A program made the translations under genes and the position numbers. The notes under the pieces were generated by a model. It was not told where the DNA came from, searched no databases, and saw only the letters and a program-made list of their open reading frames with translations. 64,000 bases of DNA from Scolanthus callimorphus. Lineage: Eukaryota > Cnidaria > Anthozoa > Actiniaria > Edwardsiidae. This document shows positions 11,626 to 24,080 of this stretch, piece by piece. The first letter of the stretch is position 1. Every line of letters begins with the position of its first letter. Where the stretch lies: NCBI GenBank assembly GCA_033964015.1, contig CM066912.1, forward strand, positions 29,226,532 through 29,290,531. The letters are read 5' to 3'.

Positions 11626-14600
11626 TCATACACTTATAGGTGTAGTCGAACCAGAATCACTCAGTACAAGTACACCCCCGCGTTGTGGAAACTTGTGGGG
11701 TAGGGGTGGGGTATGTCCAGGGCTATGCCCTGTTTCGGTCGATGCCCGTGTTACAGGCACCCCTAAAGATCCTGCCGAAAGCTTACGCGTGATAGGCATC
11801 AACTCGGGCGCCAGTCCTGAACTCTTGGGTGATACGCTACGAGCCCTTTGAGAGGCCCCTTTCTTCTCCATCTCCATCAAGTTATATCTCGTAGGACTCA
11901 GCTCCTCGTCTTCTTCGTCCCTGTGGATTTCTGACGAGAGACCTGGGTCGAGCGTGACATCGCGTAGCGTGACATCACGTGATGTCACGTGAGCATCCAT
12001 AAGGTTCCCGGATGCAGGGGCCGAGAAAGCACTGCTTCCTTGTTCATATGCAACGTGTTCCATACGCCTGAGCTGTTTGCCGTGCTTTTCGGCGCCGTCG
12101 TGTTTTTCAGGGACAAACTCACGCCGGTCGATGTACGCAGGTTCGTCCGAATCGCTCAGTTGGGAATTCCTATCCACGTGATGTCGGTTGAATAAGTCCT
12201 TACTTTTCGGTGGCCGTTTGGGGACTGGGGTGGGCACTGTATTGTCTCTAATCATCGCGCCAGATATTTGTGGCAAGCAGACCTGAAAACAAGACCGACA
12301 GGAAGTGTGTTACGACGAGAACGTCCACGTGGTGAGAGTTATTTCAGGGTGGAGCGATTGCAGAATACCCCCTCGTGTATCGCTATACATTGTTTCTCTG
12401 GCGCTTTTATTGCTGCAGCTGTTGAAACTGTTCGTTTATAAAAACAATTATGCCTTGTGTGTTTGCCTTACCCCCTCTCCGGACGATCGGCGACGTGTCA
12501 TCCCATCATTATCTGCAAAAACAAAACAAGAAGAGCGACTCCATAAAACACAGTTTCTAAAATCATGGGTTCCTGTTTAAACTTAAATGTGTGGTTCCAG
12601 AAATTATCCATACCCCCTTCCCACCTCCCCCCCCCCCCCCCCCCTACGGAAGGGCAATGGAAATTCCGGAGGGGTGGGGGGGCAATTTACCTGATCATTT
12701 CCATACAAATACTGTATTTTTCCTTGGAAATTCCAGAGCGGGTTTGGGGGGGGGGGGGGCACTTTTGACACCCTTTCGTGGAGGGGGTATGGATATTTTC
12801 TGTACCCACACAATTTAGAACAAATTCACTTCTTTTCGTTGTTGAAAGACTGATGATAGCTTGATTTTCTAAATGAAAATTAATTATATCCAAATCTTCG
12901 AATATTCCTTGCCAAATAATTCCAGCTATAATACATGGGATTCCTGTGCCCGCCGGATGAGTCGTGTCGGGAGTGCCACAAACTGGTTCCCAGGGCTTTT
13001 CCCTTCACGACAATGGTTGGTTCGTGCCACAAAGTATGGAGCTCAAATTCTTGGTGAATATATTGCCTAAACCGTTCTTCTTTACCGACCTTGGAGACAC
13101 AACAGGTAAAGTAAAACTTAGTATGGCTGCTGTGAATATAAATTATGCGATTTTCTCTGGTTTTCACAAAGATTCAGGTCATTGTTACGTACGAGGACAA
13201 AATCCAAGATGGCGGACGCGTATCCGGGTCTATCGAACCGTCAATCTTCTTCATACCTAACAACTCTCCAGGTTTTCCCGGGAGTCTCCAAGTTTTTTTT
13301 TATCAATTTTCCCAGTCTCCAGGTTAAAGCCTCAAATCTCCCGGATTTTTCAACATATTCTATGATTCACGGTATCGGTGAAGATTCGGTGAGAGTCGGA
13401 CGTTTTCGGAAGGGATTCGGAAAGGTTTCGGGAAAGACTGCGGTAAACGAGATGGTTCTGATGTTCAAAATATTAAATGATGAAGGATCTAGGCAAAATT
13501 GAGAACCATTTTTAAAACCTGCAAGCCCAAATTTGGGTCTAAAAAAATTGATTATCCAGAGCTCTGAATTTTGCCGCTGGTCAAAATATATGACGGGCTC
13601 TGAATTTTGCCGCTGGCCAAAATATGACGGGCTGTGAATCTTGCCGCTGGCCAAAATTTGACGGACCCTGAATCTTGCCGGTGGCCAAAATATGACAGGC
13701 TCTGGGTACCAGATTGCTAACTGTCATGCTCGCCCTCACCTTGTTCCCTTTGCTTCTGTTCCGGCGAGGAAGAAGTGAGCTGGATAGAAGGCGCTTGAGA
13801 GCCACGTCTCTCTGTCCCTCGAGGAGGTACTGGGGGTGGCTGCTGCTCATCAAACCGAAAGGCACTTATCGATCTCGACATCCCACCACTGATTTTCCGA
13901 GTCACTGGGCTGAAGTGCGCATGATCCTGAGACCTCCGTCGGGGAGGTGTCGTAGGGCTCGAGCTCTCCTCGGAGGACGATTTTTTGCGCCGAGGTGGTA
14001 ACGGAGGCGGCTCGGACACCTTTCGGGGAGGAAGAGCAGGGGGAGGCTCGTGCGCATCTCGTAGCTCAGCTCTCTCTAGAGTAAAAAGATCAAATCATTT
14101 GAGAAAAGTCCGGAAAAACAGCGCCCCAAAAATATTATATCATGTTTATAAAACTGACAGGAAAACTTTAATGAAAACGTAATATAGTATAGTGGCGCGA
14201 CTTACATACAGCTTTGCCTTTGTGGTTTTACAAAGTAGCAAAGTTCGTCCATTACTAAGAGTAATAGCCTGCGTAACAAGCGTTACCGTGGAGTCTTAGG
14301 GTCAGAGAAAAAAATACGAGAGATTTTCGATGACTTGGCCGAGCGAAATATGGGAGAGGGATGGGAGGGGCGAGAAAAAACGAAACTTCTGAAGCTGACA
14401 CCGACAACACTAATACAAAATTCTTAGTCTTGGTAATGCACTCTCGATCTTACCTCTTTCTCTCGCTCGAGCTTTCTGCCGTTGTTCCTCTAGAACCCTC
14501 TCATCGAGCATGGCGGCATTCGCTCTTTTTCCGTCCGGCAAACACTCGTTGGATGCTCGCCTCAAAGTTCGGTTCCGAACGCTCAACTTTGGAGAGCCTT

Positions 14601-17600
14601 CGGAGGGTGTCGCCTCCGCGCTCGTATCGGGCGACCATCCCTCGTTGACAATTCCCGGCGTGAGAGATCCCTTCCTGATATTTTTCAAATCCTGAAACTC
14701 GCGAATTCCTGGTACATGGCAAGCATCGTAACTTGCTCTTCTTCTAGTAACAGTCGGAGACAAAGCCATACTGCTTTTCAGAATTTTCGATAACATCTTC
14801 GTAGCTTTGGAGCCTCGGCGTTTTTTGTTTTCGTCCTCATCCGGGACTCTGTCCTCATCCGGGACGTTTTCGCGCTCTCCGAGGTGCGCATCATGTCTGA
14901 GTGACTTTGACCTTGGCCTTTCTCCCTCCACCACGGGAATTGGAGAGTGAAACCCGTTTTGGGTATCCTGTGGTGGCGGGGATCCTATGAGCTCCGCTGG
15001 TATTTGTGCCCCGGTCCCTGATCGCATCAGGAGCCGAGTTGCATGATGGGACTCAGGATCAAACGACGCCGAAAGCGCCGAAAGATTATGTCCCCCAGAT
15101 ATTGAAGGGTGGGGCATGTTAATTCCCTTAGCAAAGAAAGTCTTATTCCTCTCAAAACCTCCTCCATCAGGCCTGCGGTGAAGATCTTCAAAGATGTCCC
15201 CCATAGAAGCAGACGCCCTTGTCCGCGGTGTCCCGGGCATGTCGACCGGCCGGAGAGGCAAAGGCGGCGGCCGTTGCAGCTCTTTGCGTTTGTTCTCAGA
15301 CCCACTATGGCTTTTGCTTTTCTCCACTTGCTTTTTAACAGAAAGTTCTGAGTTCTGGGAAGCACAACTCTTCGTGCTCACGAGCTTTGGATTCTCTTTG
15401 ACATTATTTTCCGTAGCGACGGACCCAGTGCTGTTCCTCTTAGGTAATGTGAACGACAGAGGGGAGGAATCTGCGGACTGGGGTGTCTCCATTTGGGATA
15501 ACACCTTCTCCAGTATTTCCCCCATTGTACTAGGGTGGTCCAAGACTATGTCACTCGTGTCTACCGCCTTAGGTAAAACTTCTACCGGTTTAGAACTAGA
15601 AACATTGACTTCCTTTCCTTCTGTATGTGAATCACCTTTTCCTAAGTCTTTTGACTGTTCTTCTTTCTCCTTTTTGTGAGCTTTACTATCGTCAATTGAA
15701 AGCGGCGGAGCGTCTGAAACTTTAGGTCCTAGCTCCGAGTTTGAAGCAGACACAGGTTTTGTAGTTTTCTCGTTTTCTTCTTTCACAGGCAGGTTATCCT
15801 GATCGTCCCCTTTCATTTTAGTTCTAGAAACAATCTCTAGAGTCTTAGCCTCTTGTTTGCGTGGAGTCCTTATCCTCCCAAGAGACAAACTCCCACCTTT
15901 CTTCTTCTCCGGTTTCGATTTCGAGTTCAGCGCCTTCTGAATCATGGACTGACTTTTTGGTTTCCCTGTGGTAGGGTTTCCTGGCGTTTTCACCGGAAAC
16001 ACGGGCGTTTTATGCGCCATTGGATTTGTCAACTGTGCGAAAAAATCTTCTGAAAATTGTTTCTGTGCATCGGAAGTATCTTTCGCCTCCTTTGCTTGGC
16101 TTTCTTGCCTCAGGATATCAGGGTTGGCATAACATTGTTGGATATCTTTAGTATCCGAATAGGGATTTTCTTTTTCGTGCGTCTCGGTTGCTTCTGGGGT
16201 GTCTGGTCTCTTTTTAGTAGTAAATCTAGGAGATTTGATCCTCGATTCGTCTACATAATCAGCGCGCTCAGTTTCCGAGTTATCATTTGTACCACAGGGA
16301 TCCCCTTCACTAGCTCCAGTCCCTCCCTCTTCGCTTAACACAGAAGCCCCACTGTCCCGCCTAGGATCAGGGTCCGAGATATGAATAGGTTCGGCATTTT
16401 CATCGACAACCAAGTCTAAATATGCATTTTCCTGGAGTTGTTCCTTGAATTTATCGACCTCTACAACACGAGACAAGTTCCTTCTGTGTTCTATAAACAC
16501 CTCATCGTTCCCAATACTTTCATTTGAACCTCGTTCGAGGCCTCTGAGAAGCTCTTTTTTCATAGAAGCTGGACTAAGATGAGCCGGCTTGGACGAGGAA
16601 TCGAGTTGGGAATCCGAATCGGATCTCTTGCGCACCGAAGGCAGCCGCGCTGACATTATTCTTCTTTGCTTCGCACTGAAGGTATTTCCTCGAGGCATCT
16701 TCACCGAGGGCGAGACTGCCGGCTGCGTTGGTAAGTCCTCGTAGCTGCAGCTTCTCTCGTGCTTGAATCTCTCGCGACGACCAATGGCTGACGCAAAGAG
16801 CGCAGTGGAGCGTGTGCGGATGAGTTCGGTGATCTGATCGCCATGTGACGTGAAGAACTGGAAAACGCCCTCGCCAGTCAAGCTCTTCCTAAAAAGGACG
16901 CAAATAAAACAGGTCAGTCCTGTCTGACCAGCTGACATGGTACGATCAAAGATGGCGGTCGAAACTACATGGGCCCCGGCAAGTGAAAACTTACGGTATT
17001 TTTGTCGAAGTTTTGTTCGGAGAGGTATATGGCGCACTTGAACCTGTTCCCCCGGCGCGCAATTTCTTTTAGAACGTTGCTCCAAATGGTTTAAGGATCT
17101 AAGGATTAGTTTTATGTAAAAACATCTACTCTTGTAATTAGGTTTTAGGTTCGGCGTTTCTGTTCGTTGATTGGCTAGACTAAATGGAATGGGGAGTTTG
17201 CAGGTGTTGCGTGACATTTTTAACCTTGATCCTGATAAAATGAAAATACCATATTTGAAAAGACCTTGCCGAAATTAGAAAAGCCGAAAATTTGAGTTGA
17301 TTTGGGTAAATATTAGCAAAGTTATTGGCGCCCGAAGTAGGCTGTTTCTCTATACGTTTAATGTTGTGGTGGGCAACTGTTGCCCACCACAACATTAAAC
17401 CTATAGGAAAACAACCAACTTCCGACGCTTATAACTTCTGTGCTATTTATCGAAACCACCTCAAATTTTAGGATTTCACATATTTCGGTGAGCTCTTTTC
17501 AAATATGGCATTTTTATTTTGCTGGGATCAAAATTCAAAATGTCACGCAACACCTGCAAACTCCCCATTGAGCGGATTTCGCATGACTGTGACAAGTGCC

Positions 17601-20600
17601 GCGACAAAGTTGTGCCGCGCCGAACAGAGCGGAAATGACCAAAAATGAAATGTCTAACTTCGCCATATTTAAATATATAAGCTCAAGATTCCGTATACAA
17701 AGAGTTTCTATGACCAAAAGCATAATTCCACATTTTTAAGAAATTTGAAGAATATGAATTTTAGATATGATTGAACAAAGTTTGCAGAATTCCTGATCAA
17801 AGTACCAATTCTCCCATAAAATGGCACAGAAACCAAAGTTAAAAGCCTAATATCTCAAAGACGGATCCATTAGAAAAAAGTCATTTTTGATATTTTGTTT
17901 CTAATAAGACAAGGAGTCTGTATGCAAAAAATCAAGCTTATCTGAGTTAACCTGACCTTATTATTTGAAATTTAGTGATCTAAACAGGTCATTTCCGCTC
18001 TGTAGCCGCGCCGCCATCGCGACGACATTTCATTGGCTCTCGTTCTAAGGGCCGTAATGTTCTGCCGCGACCATGCAATTTGACAATTGGCCGTCCTTGA
18101 TTTGCCGTGCGTCAAGTACTTATACGTGCCGCAACAATGCAATCTGAGACCCCGTCCACACTAACGCGTTTTCGTTTGAATCCGTATACTTTTTGATGCG
18201 TTTAGGCCTTCCGTCCACACTAACACGCTGATCGTTTTCATCGAATCCGTATAAGTTTGAAAACGCTCTCGAAGGTAAATAAAAACGAATCCGTATACAA
18301 ATCGTTTTAGTGTGGACGGTCGAATCCGGATAAAAATGAGACGATGACGTCAACTGCACCACTTAACTTGATAGGTACTATCCTTGCACGTGTTAACATC
18401 AAATAAAAACTGATCGCTTGTTTGGAGCTAAATCGCCCGTCCACACTAACGCGCATCAAATCCGTATAAGTTTGAAAACGAATAGTGTTAGTGTGGACAG
18501 GGTCTGATTGGTTGTCCGTGGTTTGTCTTGCGGCGAGGCGGAGAAGGCGAGGTTCCGTATGTACCCAGCAGGCCAGGTTACGTGCAGCGCCACGACCGCG
18601 CGCCGTGTCGCGGCATAGGAAATCCGCTCTAGAGTACAAAGACTTCGAGCACCAAAAACGTAGCTTTCCGTAACACCAAGAAATACCCGAAAAAAATCTT
18701 ACCGCCCAGATTCTAGAGTCAAGAGCTGCTTCCCCATATCTCCTGGCGTCTCGGCAGGATCACACTTCCAGCCTCTTAGCCCTGTCAACGGCCAAGACAC
18801 CACAGGCATCCTGAAGCCCTCTTTGTGTAGCGTCACGTGTTTATCAGTGATGAGCATCATAAAAGGTCCATGTAGGCTGTTCTTGTCTGCCGAAGGCGTG
18901 AAACGAGCAGTCACCGGGAAACCTGTGGACAGAGAAGAAACTTCTCACGAACCATGCGCAAAACAATCTGTCAACAGTCAAAAGTACTATGAACGAGAGG
19001 CTCTGGGAACAAGACGAAACGCATATCAAACAACCACCGACGAAAGCGGGTCATCTCCAGTGTAAAAACCATTCCCATTACAATTAATCATGATTGGTTC
19101 AACCTTCGTTCTACCAAACAAAGAAAGCTTTGTGACGCAGCTGGTGAGTTCTTACACTAGTGGAGATGAGCCACGAAAGCTGTCGTTTTTCAACACCTCT
19201 CGGCCAAAACCATTGACAGAAGATCGTCTTTTGATAAGAATTTCGGCAAAGGTAGCAAGAAAATGGTGAGATTTTGAATGAAAACTTGCAGGAATTACAG
19301 AGACTCGAGGAGTTCTCGATGAGGCCACCATTGATTTTGGCTTGGTAACCACGCTAAAATACCCACAGCCAGCCCGCGCGCGACTCAACCCAGTCCCAAG
19401 TGCATACAGAAAAAACGACAATGATTCATCGATATGCAACGCACCTTGCATCATGACGTCATTACCAGAATGCCCTGATGGACGTCGATCGCTCAGAGAG
19501 TGCCCGGATACGCGTCTCCCATGGGCACCCTTTACAGCCAATTCTGGGCTCCCCTGGGGGAGAGGGAGGGGAAGGTCGTCCTCTCATAATCCGGTGTGGG
19601 AACGTCAGCGAAAACCTCGCCCGTTGATGAACTCAGCTGCACAACACGGCTCAACGCGTCAACCCATTCCTGGGTGAGCTCGTCGTTCTCGGACGCCAGA
19701 GTCAACGCTCCGTGTTTATTCGTCACGATCATAAACGCGTGATGGTGCGTTCTCGAGGCATCTGTCGTGCCGATATGGACGACGTTTTGGTTGAGAGAAA
19801 TACTGTACTTTTCCTTGTCCGATTTAGGAGAGTGAGCCGATAGCTCGTCCTTGTAATAGTCCAAGACTGGCGGCGAGTGACGGAGAACAAAATACTTTGA
19901 TTGCCAGGCCTGAAACAGGAAGTTGTTTGAGTTTCGTCTTATAATTCGTTCACGTACTCGTCAAGTAAACACGTTTCATTAAAAACATGTTTACTAAAAC
20001 CGTTGTTTCGCGTTGTCAATAGACGTTTTCCCGCTTGAGTGGGGACCCTGTGGTTTGTCTACCCAAATGGTTCTCAAGCGTAGAATGTTCTGTTTCCACA
20101 CATCAATATTAATGAATTTTCTCGTGCATTACAAGAAAACAAAAGACATTGTTTCGCATGAGTGCCAATTGGGAAAACAAAACCACAGGGCTCTCAAGCG
20201 GAAAACGTCTATTGTCAAAACGTGGTTTGATTTTGGGTGTTTCTGCTCCGCCAGTCGAACAATCTGGGCCAATTCGCCTTTGTCACACGGCAGCCATCTT
20301 GGATTTTCTAATACAGCGAAGCTGACATGAAAGCGAGGCCAAGCGTGTAAGCTCACCCACGCATAGTCATTTCTGTAAGAAAAAATCCAAGATGGCTGCC
20401 GTGTGACAAAGGCGAATAGGCCTTTTGCATTTCGTCTGTCACGTGGTTGAACTGGTGAGCAAACCTTTAGTCTACTATCTTGCGTACCTTACAAAAAGGC
20501 TCTAGCTATGCGGCCTTGGCGGTGAGCACGTGATCACTAAATACACTGGTTTTTTAGTTGATACTGTAATGGCTTACCTTGATTCTAACTTTTCCGCAAT

Positions 20601-20667
20601 GTGGAGGCCGCTTAATCATTAAATAGCCACATTTCTCAATCAAAGAGGAGGGTTGTTCTGCAGCCAT
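11626..20667 (-). CDS. Large DOK/IRS-type docking protein (PH + PTB + long tail)
   Basis: Exons in transcript order: 20667-20578, 19909-19536, 18922-18703, 16888-14454, 14075-13740, 12282-11626 (stop at 11628-11626). Exons 1-2 form a PH domain (KCGYLMIKR, then WQSKYFVLRHSPPVLDYYKDE, ending EWVDALSRVV); the ATG at 20667 precedes it directly. Exon 3 and the start of exon 4 form an IRS-type PTB domain (FPVTARFTPS, MMLITDKHVTLH, SLTGEGVFQFFTSHGDQI), nearest to DOK-family PTBs. The remaining roughly 1,100 residues are low-complexity, Ser/Lys/Glu-rich, with candidate SH2 sites: YEDLP (16742), YLDL (16420), YVDE (16250), YSDT, YANP (16125; fits both YxxP and YxN) and YNLMEM (11880; YxxM type). Three proline-rich SH3-type motifs lie at 13820-14060 (PPALPPRK, PPLPPRRK, PPVPPRG). 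DOK and IRS proteins are adaptors recruited to activated receptor tyrosine kinases. Intron phases do not match between exons 2-3 and 5-6, so a small exon or a different border is probably missing at each place. The total of about 1,370 residues is IRS-like in length. Confidence 0.85.
12587..12815. mobile_element. MITE, TIR GTGTGGTTCCAGAAA family
   Basis: Starts GTGTGGTTCCAGAAATTATC and ends with a degenerate GGATATTTTCTGTACCCACA. The interior carries CAAATACTGTATTTTTCC and long C and G runs. Sister copies lie at 26443-26640, 28018-28211 and 59955-60122. It sits in the docking-protein intron before the last exon. Confidence 0.7.
13561..13698. repeat. About 34-bp tandem repeat, four copies
   Basis: The unit is close to GGGCTCTGAATTTTGCCGCTGGCCAAAATATGAC in meaning: each copy has CTGAAT(T/C)TTGCCG(C/G)TGG and ends in AAAAT(A/T)TGAC(G/A)G. 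It ends about 40 bases from the splice donor of the docking-protein exon at 13740. Confidence 0.75.
17190..17570. mobile_element. Large foldback element in docking-protein intron
   Basis: The outer arms begin GGGGAGTTTGCAGGTGTTGC and end with its inverse. The centre is a perfect palindrome at about 17357-17401 (TTAATGTTGTGGTGGGCAAC then its mirror). Arms diverge in between (for example AAATGAAAATACCATATTTG versus CAAATATGGCATTTTTATTT). About 380 bp with no coding capacity. Confidence 0.7.
18150..18504. mobile_element. Foldback/TIR element, termini CCCGTCCACACTAACGCG
   Basis: The left end CCCCGTCCACACTAACGCG and the right end GTTAGTGTGGACAGGG are inverted. Repeated inner motifs GAATCCGTATA(A/C) and GTTTTCATCGAATCC occur in both orientations. 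A second, interrupted copy is at 51984-53437. Confidence 0.75.
20013..20222. mobile_element. Foldback element, termini TAGACGTTTTCCCGCTTGAG
   Basis: AATAGACGTTTTCCCGCTTG at the left is matched by CAAGCGGAAAACGTCTATTG at the right, with CTGTGGTTTGTC / AACCACAGGG further in. It lies in the intron between the first two docking-protein exons. Confidence 0.7.
20270..20427. mobile_element. Foldback element, termini ATTCGCCTTTGTCACACGGC
   Basis: ATTCGCCTTTGTCACACGGC plus AGCCATCTTGGATTTT is answered by AAAATCCAAGATGGCTGCCG plus TGTGACAAAGGCGAAT. Nearly perfect arms suggest a young insertion, just 48 bases from the element at 20013-20222. Confidence 0.75.
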
Positions 20668-23600
20668 CGCCAATGTGCCACAGAACCTGAAACAGTGCAT
20701 AACACGTCCTAAGATAGTTCTGCTAGCTATGGGGGGGGGGGGGGGGGCAGGGGGGATACGACGTAGACTACTTTTGGGACGGAAAATAAAGTGGACATTG
20801 GCCGTTTTCACACTAGAGACGGATAATTCGTCCAGACGACTTAGGGCAATGATTTTTAGTGCGTCTCTTACTTCGTCAGTTGCTTCGTCTTGTGTGAATA
20901 CGGGCAAGAGACGGATAAATGCCCCCCCCAACTGGGGGCGAAGTGGTTGGAATAGTGGAAGCGTCCGGAACTAACGAACTAAATCATTTAATTCGTCTGC
21001 ACGTTTTAAGCAACTGACGAAGTATAACACGGGCAATTCCTGCAATACGAGTGTAGAAGTCGCAACAGTCGCGAACGCCACAGTGTCCATATAGTTGCAT
21101 GAGTCGCAACAGTCGCCAGAACAACTTTGCTCGCGACAGCTATGACGTCCGCAACTTTATGCCCTGGGTAACCGGATCGGATTAATGTAAATTGAGGCCT
21201 TGAATGCGAACAAAAACACAGTTGATTCCAGTGGCGGCGGATCCATAGGCGTTGGGTGCGGAACACCTCACTTTGCCATACAAAAATAATTTCAAATACG
21301 GCAAAATGTAGTCCTAAAGACAAGGTTAGGTTCTAGCAGCCCTATTGACAAATCTAGCTCTTCAAACCAGACATGCACCCCCCTTTCCAAAAACCTGGAT
21401 CCGCTGCTGGATTCTTGTTTCCTTGGTCACGACTGAGCGCAAGTCGTACCTTCGCCCTCTGATTGGTTTGTTTTCGAATGGGTTTCTTTTCTGACGGGCT
21501 AGGTGTATTTAATTTACGTTCAGACACTCATCTCATTTGAAATCCACTCTACCTGGCTGGCGAACTTTTTTTTGTTGTTGAAAATTTACAATGAGGCCAG
21601 GTAAAAAAAAAACAGGCTATGATGACCAAAAAACAAACGAACAAAATCAGCAAGAAAAATGTGCAATATTTTGGAACGAAAGGGGAGACCGAATTTGTGA
21701 GGGGTGGCAGTCTTGACTAACGAGCCATTTGCGGGTATTTTGGAAAAAAAAATTTATCCGATTGCCTTGCCTTAAATTAAATACATTGTAAGAAAATAGA
21801 AATTAGAATAGCGTCCATAATTGTATCCATAGAGAAACTTTTTAGCAAACAAAAAGACTAAAAAGGGGTGGCCGAATTTATGAGGTGACATTTAGCTAAC
21901 GAGCCATTTGCGGGTATTTTGAAAGCAAAAACTTAATCCAATCGTCTTGTAAGAAGCTAGAAATTAGAATAGCATCTACAACTGTATCCACAACAACTCT
22001 TTAACAAACAAAATTTAAAGAATCATCACATAAAATGTAGAATTAAGTTTTTGGATAAAAACTGTGTGAACTGTGCCATATGGTACATGACAGGTAGACT
22101 TTTTAACTGCACAATTTATACGGGACGCGAGTTTTCTGTGAGTTACATGTCAAATACGAGGCAAGCACGAATACAAAATATTATGCAAGCAGTACATCTT
22201 GCAGGTGTTAATATGCATTTTACTTCAGACGCTCCGAAAAAATCATATTAGTAGTTCATCGTCGTTCTACTGGATTATTTTTTATGGTTATACGTTTTCA
22301 GGTTATCATTTCAGGTCGTTTATATCTCGATCATGACATACTACGACTTTCATCGGCTACGATATATTATTTCGATATCGGCCCTGGCTGTCTGAAAAGA
22401 AAATACTTAAAAATTGAATTTCTATTCCATGATATATAGACATGATATTGGTTGTAAATTTCACGTTCTGCAGAATTACGACGCTGCCGAATTCAACGCT
22501 TTGAAAGCGTTGAGATCTCGAACGATTTTTTTGCTTTTTAAGCTTCGAGAATGTCATATTAAATTCTTCAGGCCAAGCGAAGATCGCGTGTTATAATATT
22601 ATTTAAGAACGGTTTTAAATTTGTACCCTAAGGGCTGATCTTTAGGAGGAATAATTCTAAATAAATACTTTGAATCGGTTTAATATGCAAATCGGACTAC
22701 AGTATAGTCTTGTACAAGGAAATGGTATTATATCGAAGAAAGGGACGAAGAAATGTGAAAGGATTTCAGTAAAAGGAATTTTATTCCCCGTTGCGATAAA
22801 GTCATAAATGAAGAATTTTGTACTGTTAGCGAATGAGACAAATTTCCGTATGGAAACAGAGGAAAGCGGGCTACCTCACACAGATCAAATTATTCAGCCA
22901 TAAAAACATTCCTTTAAGAAAGAATAAAATTGAAAATAAACAAATTTCACTAAAATCACTTAAGACCCGCGAAAATAACGCAAATATTTTTAGTGAAGTG
23001 ATGCTCAAAAGTGAAAGTACGCGGCAAGGCATCGAGATTGAGTTCTTTAATCAACAATCTCCCATGGACCTGGTTCGTTGTAGTATTTATTTCTTGAGTT
23101 CGCTATCAAAAGAAAGTCGCTCGCCTTTTTTAGATATCGAACAGCTTGGACACAGAGTATTAGAATCTACGATTTTGACTCTTACCTTTCTGAAGTCTTG
23201 AAATCACTATGAAAGTAATTTGTTCATCATGAAATCACCACCACTGCCGAGAGGAGATCAGTAGTTGACCGCAAACTCAGCAATTTCACGAGACAAAACT
23301 TCAATTAAAACCAACCACCAAAATCACGCAATCATTTCCACCTCTCTCCTTCACAAATCAAAATCCAAGGAAACGAAATGGAGAATAAACACGTATTAAG
23401 TTATGGAGCGGTAATATGCCTTGTGTTCTTATTTGAGAATATTCGGAGCGCGATGTTCAAAGGCGGATTGTTGCTATTTTCGAGGTTGAAACTTATCCCT
23501 GATCGCAGATAACTCTAGGTCGAGAGCCTTGGCAAATTAAAGCAATCCACGTACGAGTTCTCAGTATCAGAAAGCAGGCTTGTAGAAGGTTTAGAGTCTA

Positions 23601-24080
23601 TTTAACTTGCAGTGTTGAAGGATCCCCTGTTTAGTAGAGTAGAGAGACATTGACAATGTTTTCAGTTTTGGCGAACATTAACACAACCCATGATGTCTCG
23701 CGCGCGGAGTTCATTAGTAACCTTTTACTTAAAAAACCATATGGGAGGGGAGGGCAAGGCATTGAATTTATATTATGTGTTTTAAAGAAAGAAAGTGGTA
23801 TAGAAAAAATTTAAACAGAAAAAGTAATTATTACTATGTAGTTTCTCTCTTCGAATTAGAAATTCAATTATATATTTTTCTTTAAATCGTGTGCTTTCTT
23901 AACGAAGTCAATTTTCCTCTGCCTTCCCCTCCCTAAGATGTTACAAATGCGTGGTCGCCTAGCAGAAATCGACTTCATCGTACAGTGAATGTGATCTCGA
24001 ACAAAACGTACGAATTTCGTTTACATTTTTTTAACAATTTTAAGAGAGTTCTTCGGTGTTTTAGGTCCTGTTGACTCAAG
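20668..24080. other. Intergenic region between docking protein and YJU2
   Basis: The two genes are divergent (head to head, 3.4 kb apart). I see a long G run at about 20731-20748, a direct repeat at 21690-22000, AT-rich unique sequence from 22000 to 24000, and no convincing exon. A 122-codon AT-rich open frame at 22833-23201 has no recognisable similarity and no clear splice context. Confidence 0.5.
21690..22000 (+). repeat. Two-copy direct repeat (about 180-bp spacing)
   Basis: CTAACGAGCCATTTGCGGGT begins both copies (about 21717 and 21896). Both continue with TATTTTG, TTAATCCAATCG-like sequence, AGAAATTAGAATAGC and TGTATCCA. A local tandem duplication, moderately diverged. Confidence 0.65.

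Noticed and set aside
12880..13167. Open frames on both strands with plausible protein-like text (for example WHEPTIVVKGKALGTS)
   Set aside because: Both strands are open over the same bases, and the GGAAAAGCCCTGGGAAC-type sequence looks like dispersed-element sequence; no phase-compatible link to the docking-protein exons.
15027..15679. Open frames antisense or shifted within the big docking-protein exon
   Set aside because: Shadows of a 2.4-kb coding exon; no motifs of their own.
16889..17217. Upstream extension of the long docking-protein open frame
   Set aside because: A clear acceptor (CCTTTTTAG) at 16889 and exact PTB continuity with the exon at 18922-18703 show that the extension is intron.
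19152..19541. 129-codon - strand open frame downstream of the PH exon
   Set aside because: It is in a different frame from the PH exon, begins inside it, and reads intron sequence without domain features.
22833..23201. 122-codon open frame on the + strand
   Set aside because: AT-rich, Lys/Ile/Asn-heavy, no recognisable motif and no splice or promoter context; likely chance.
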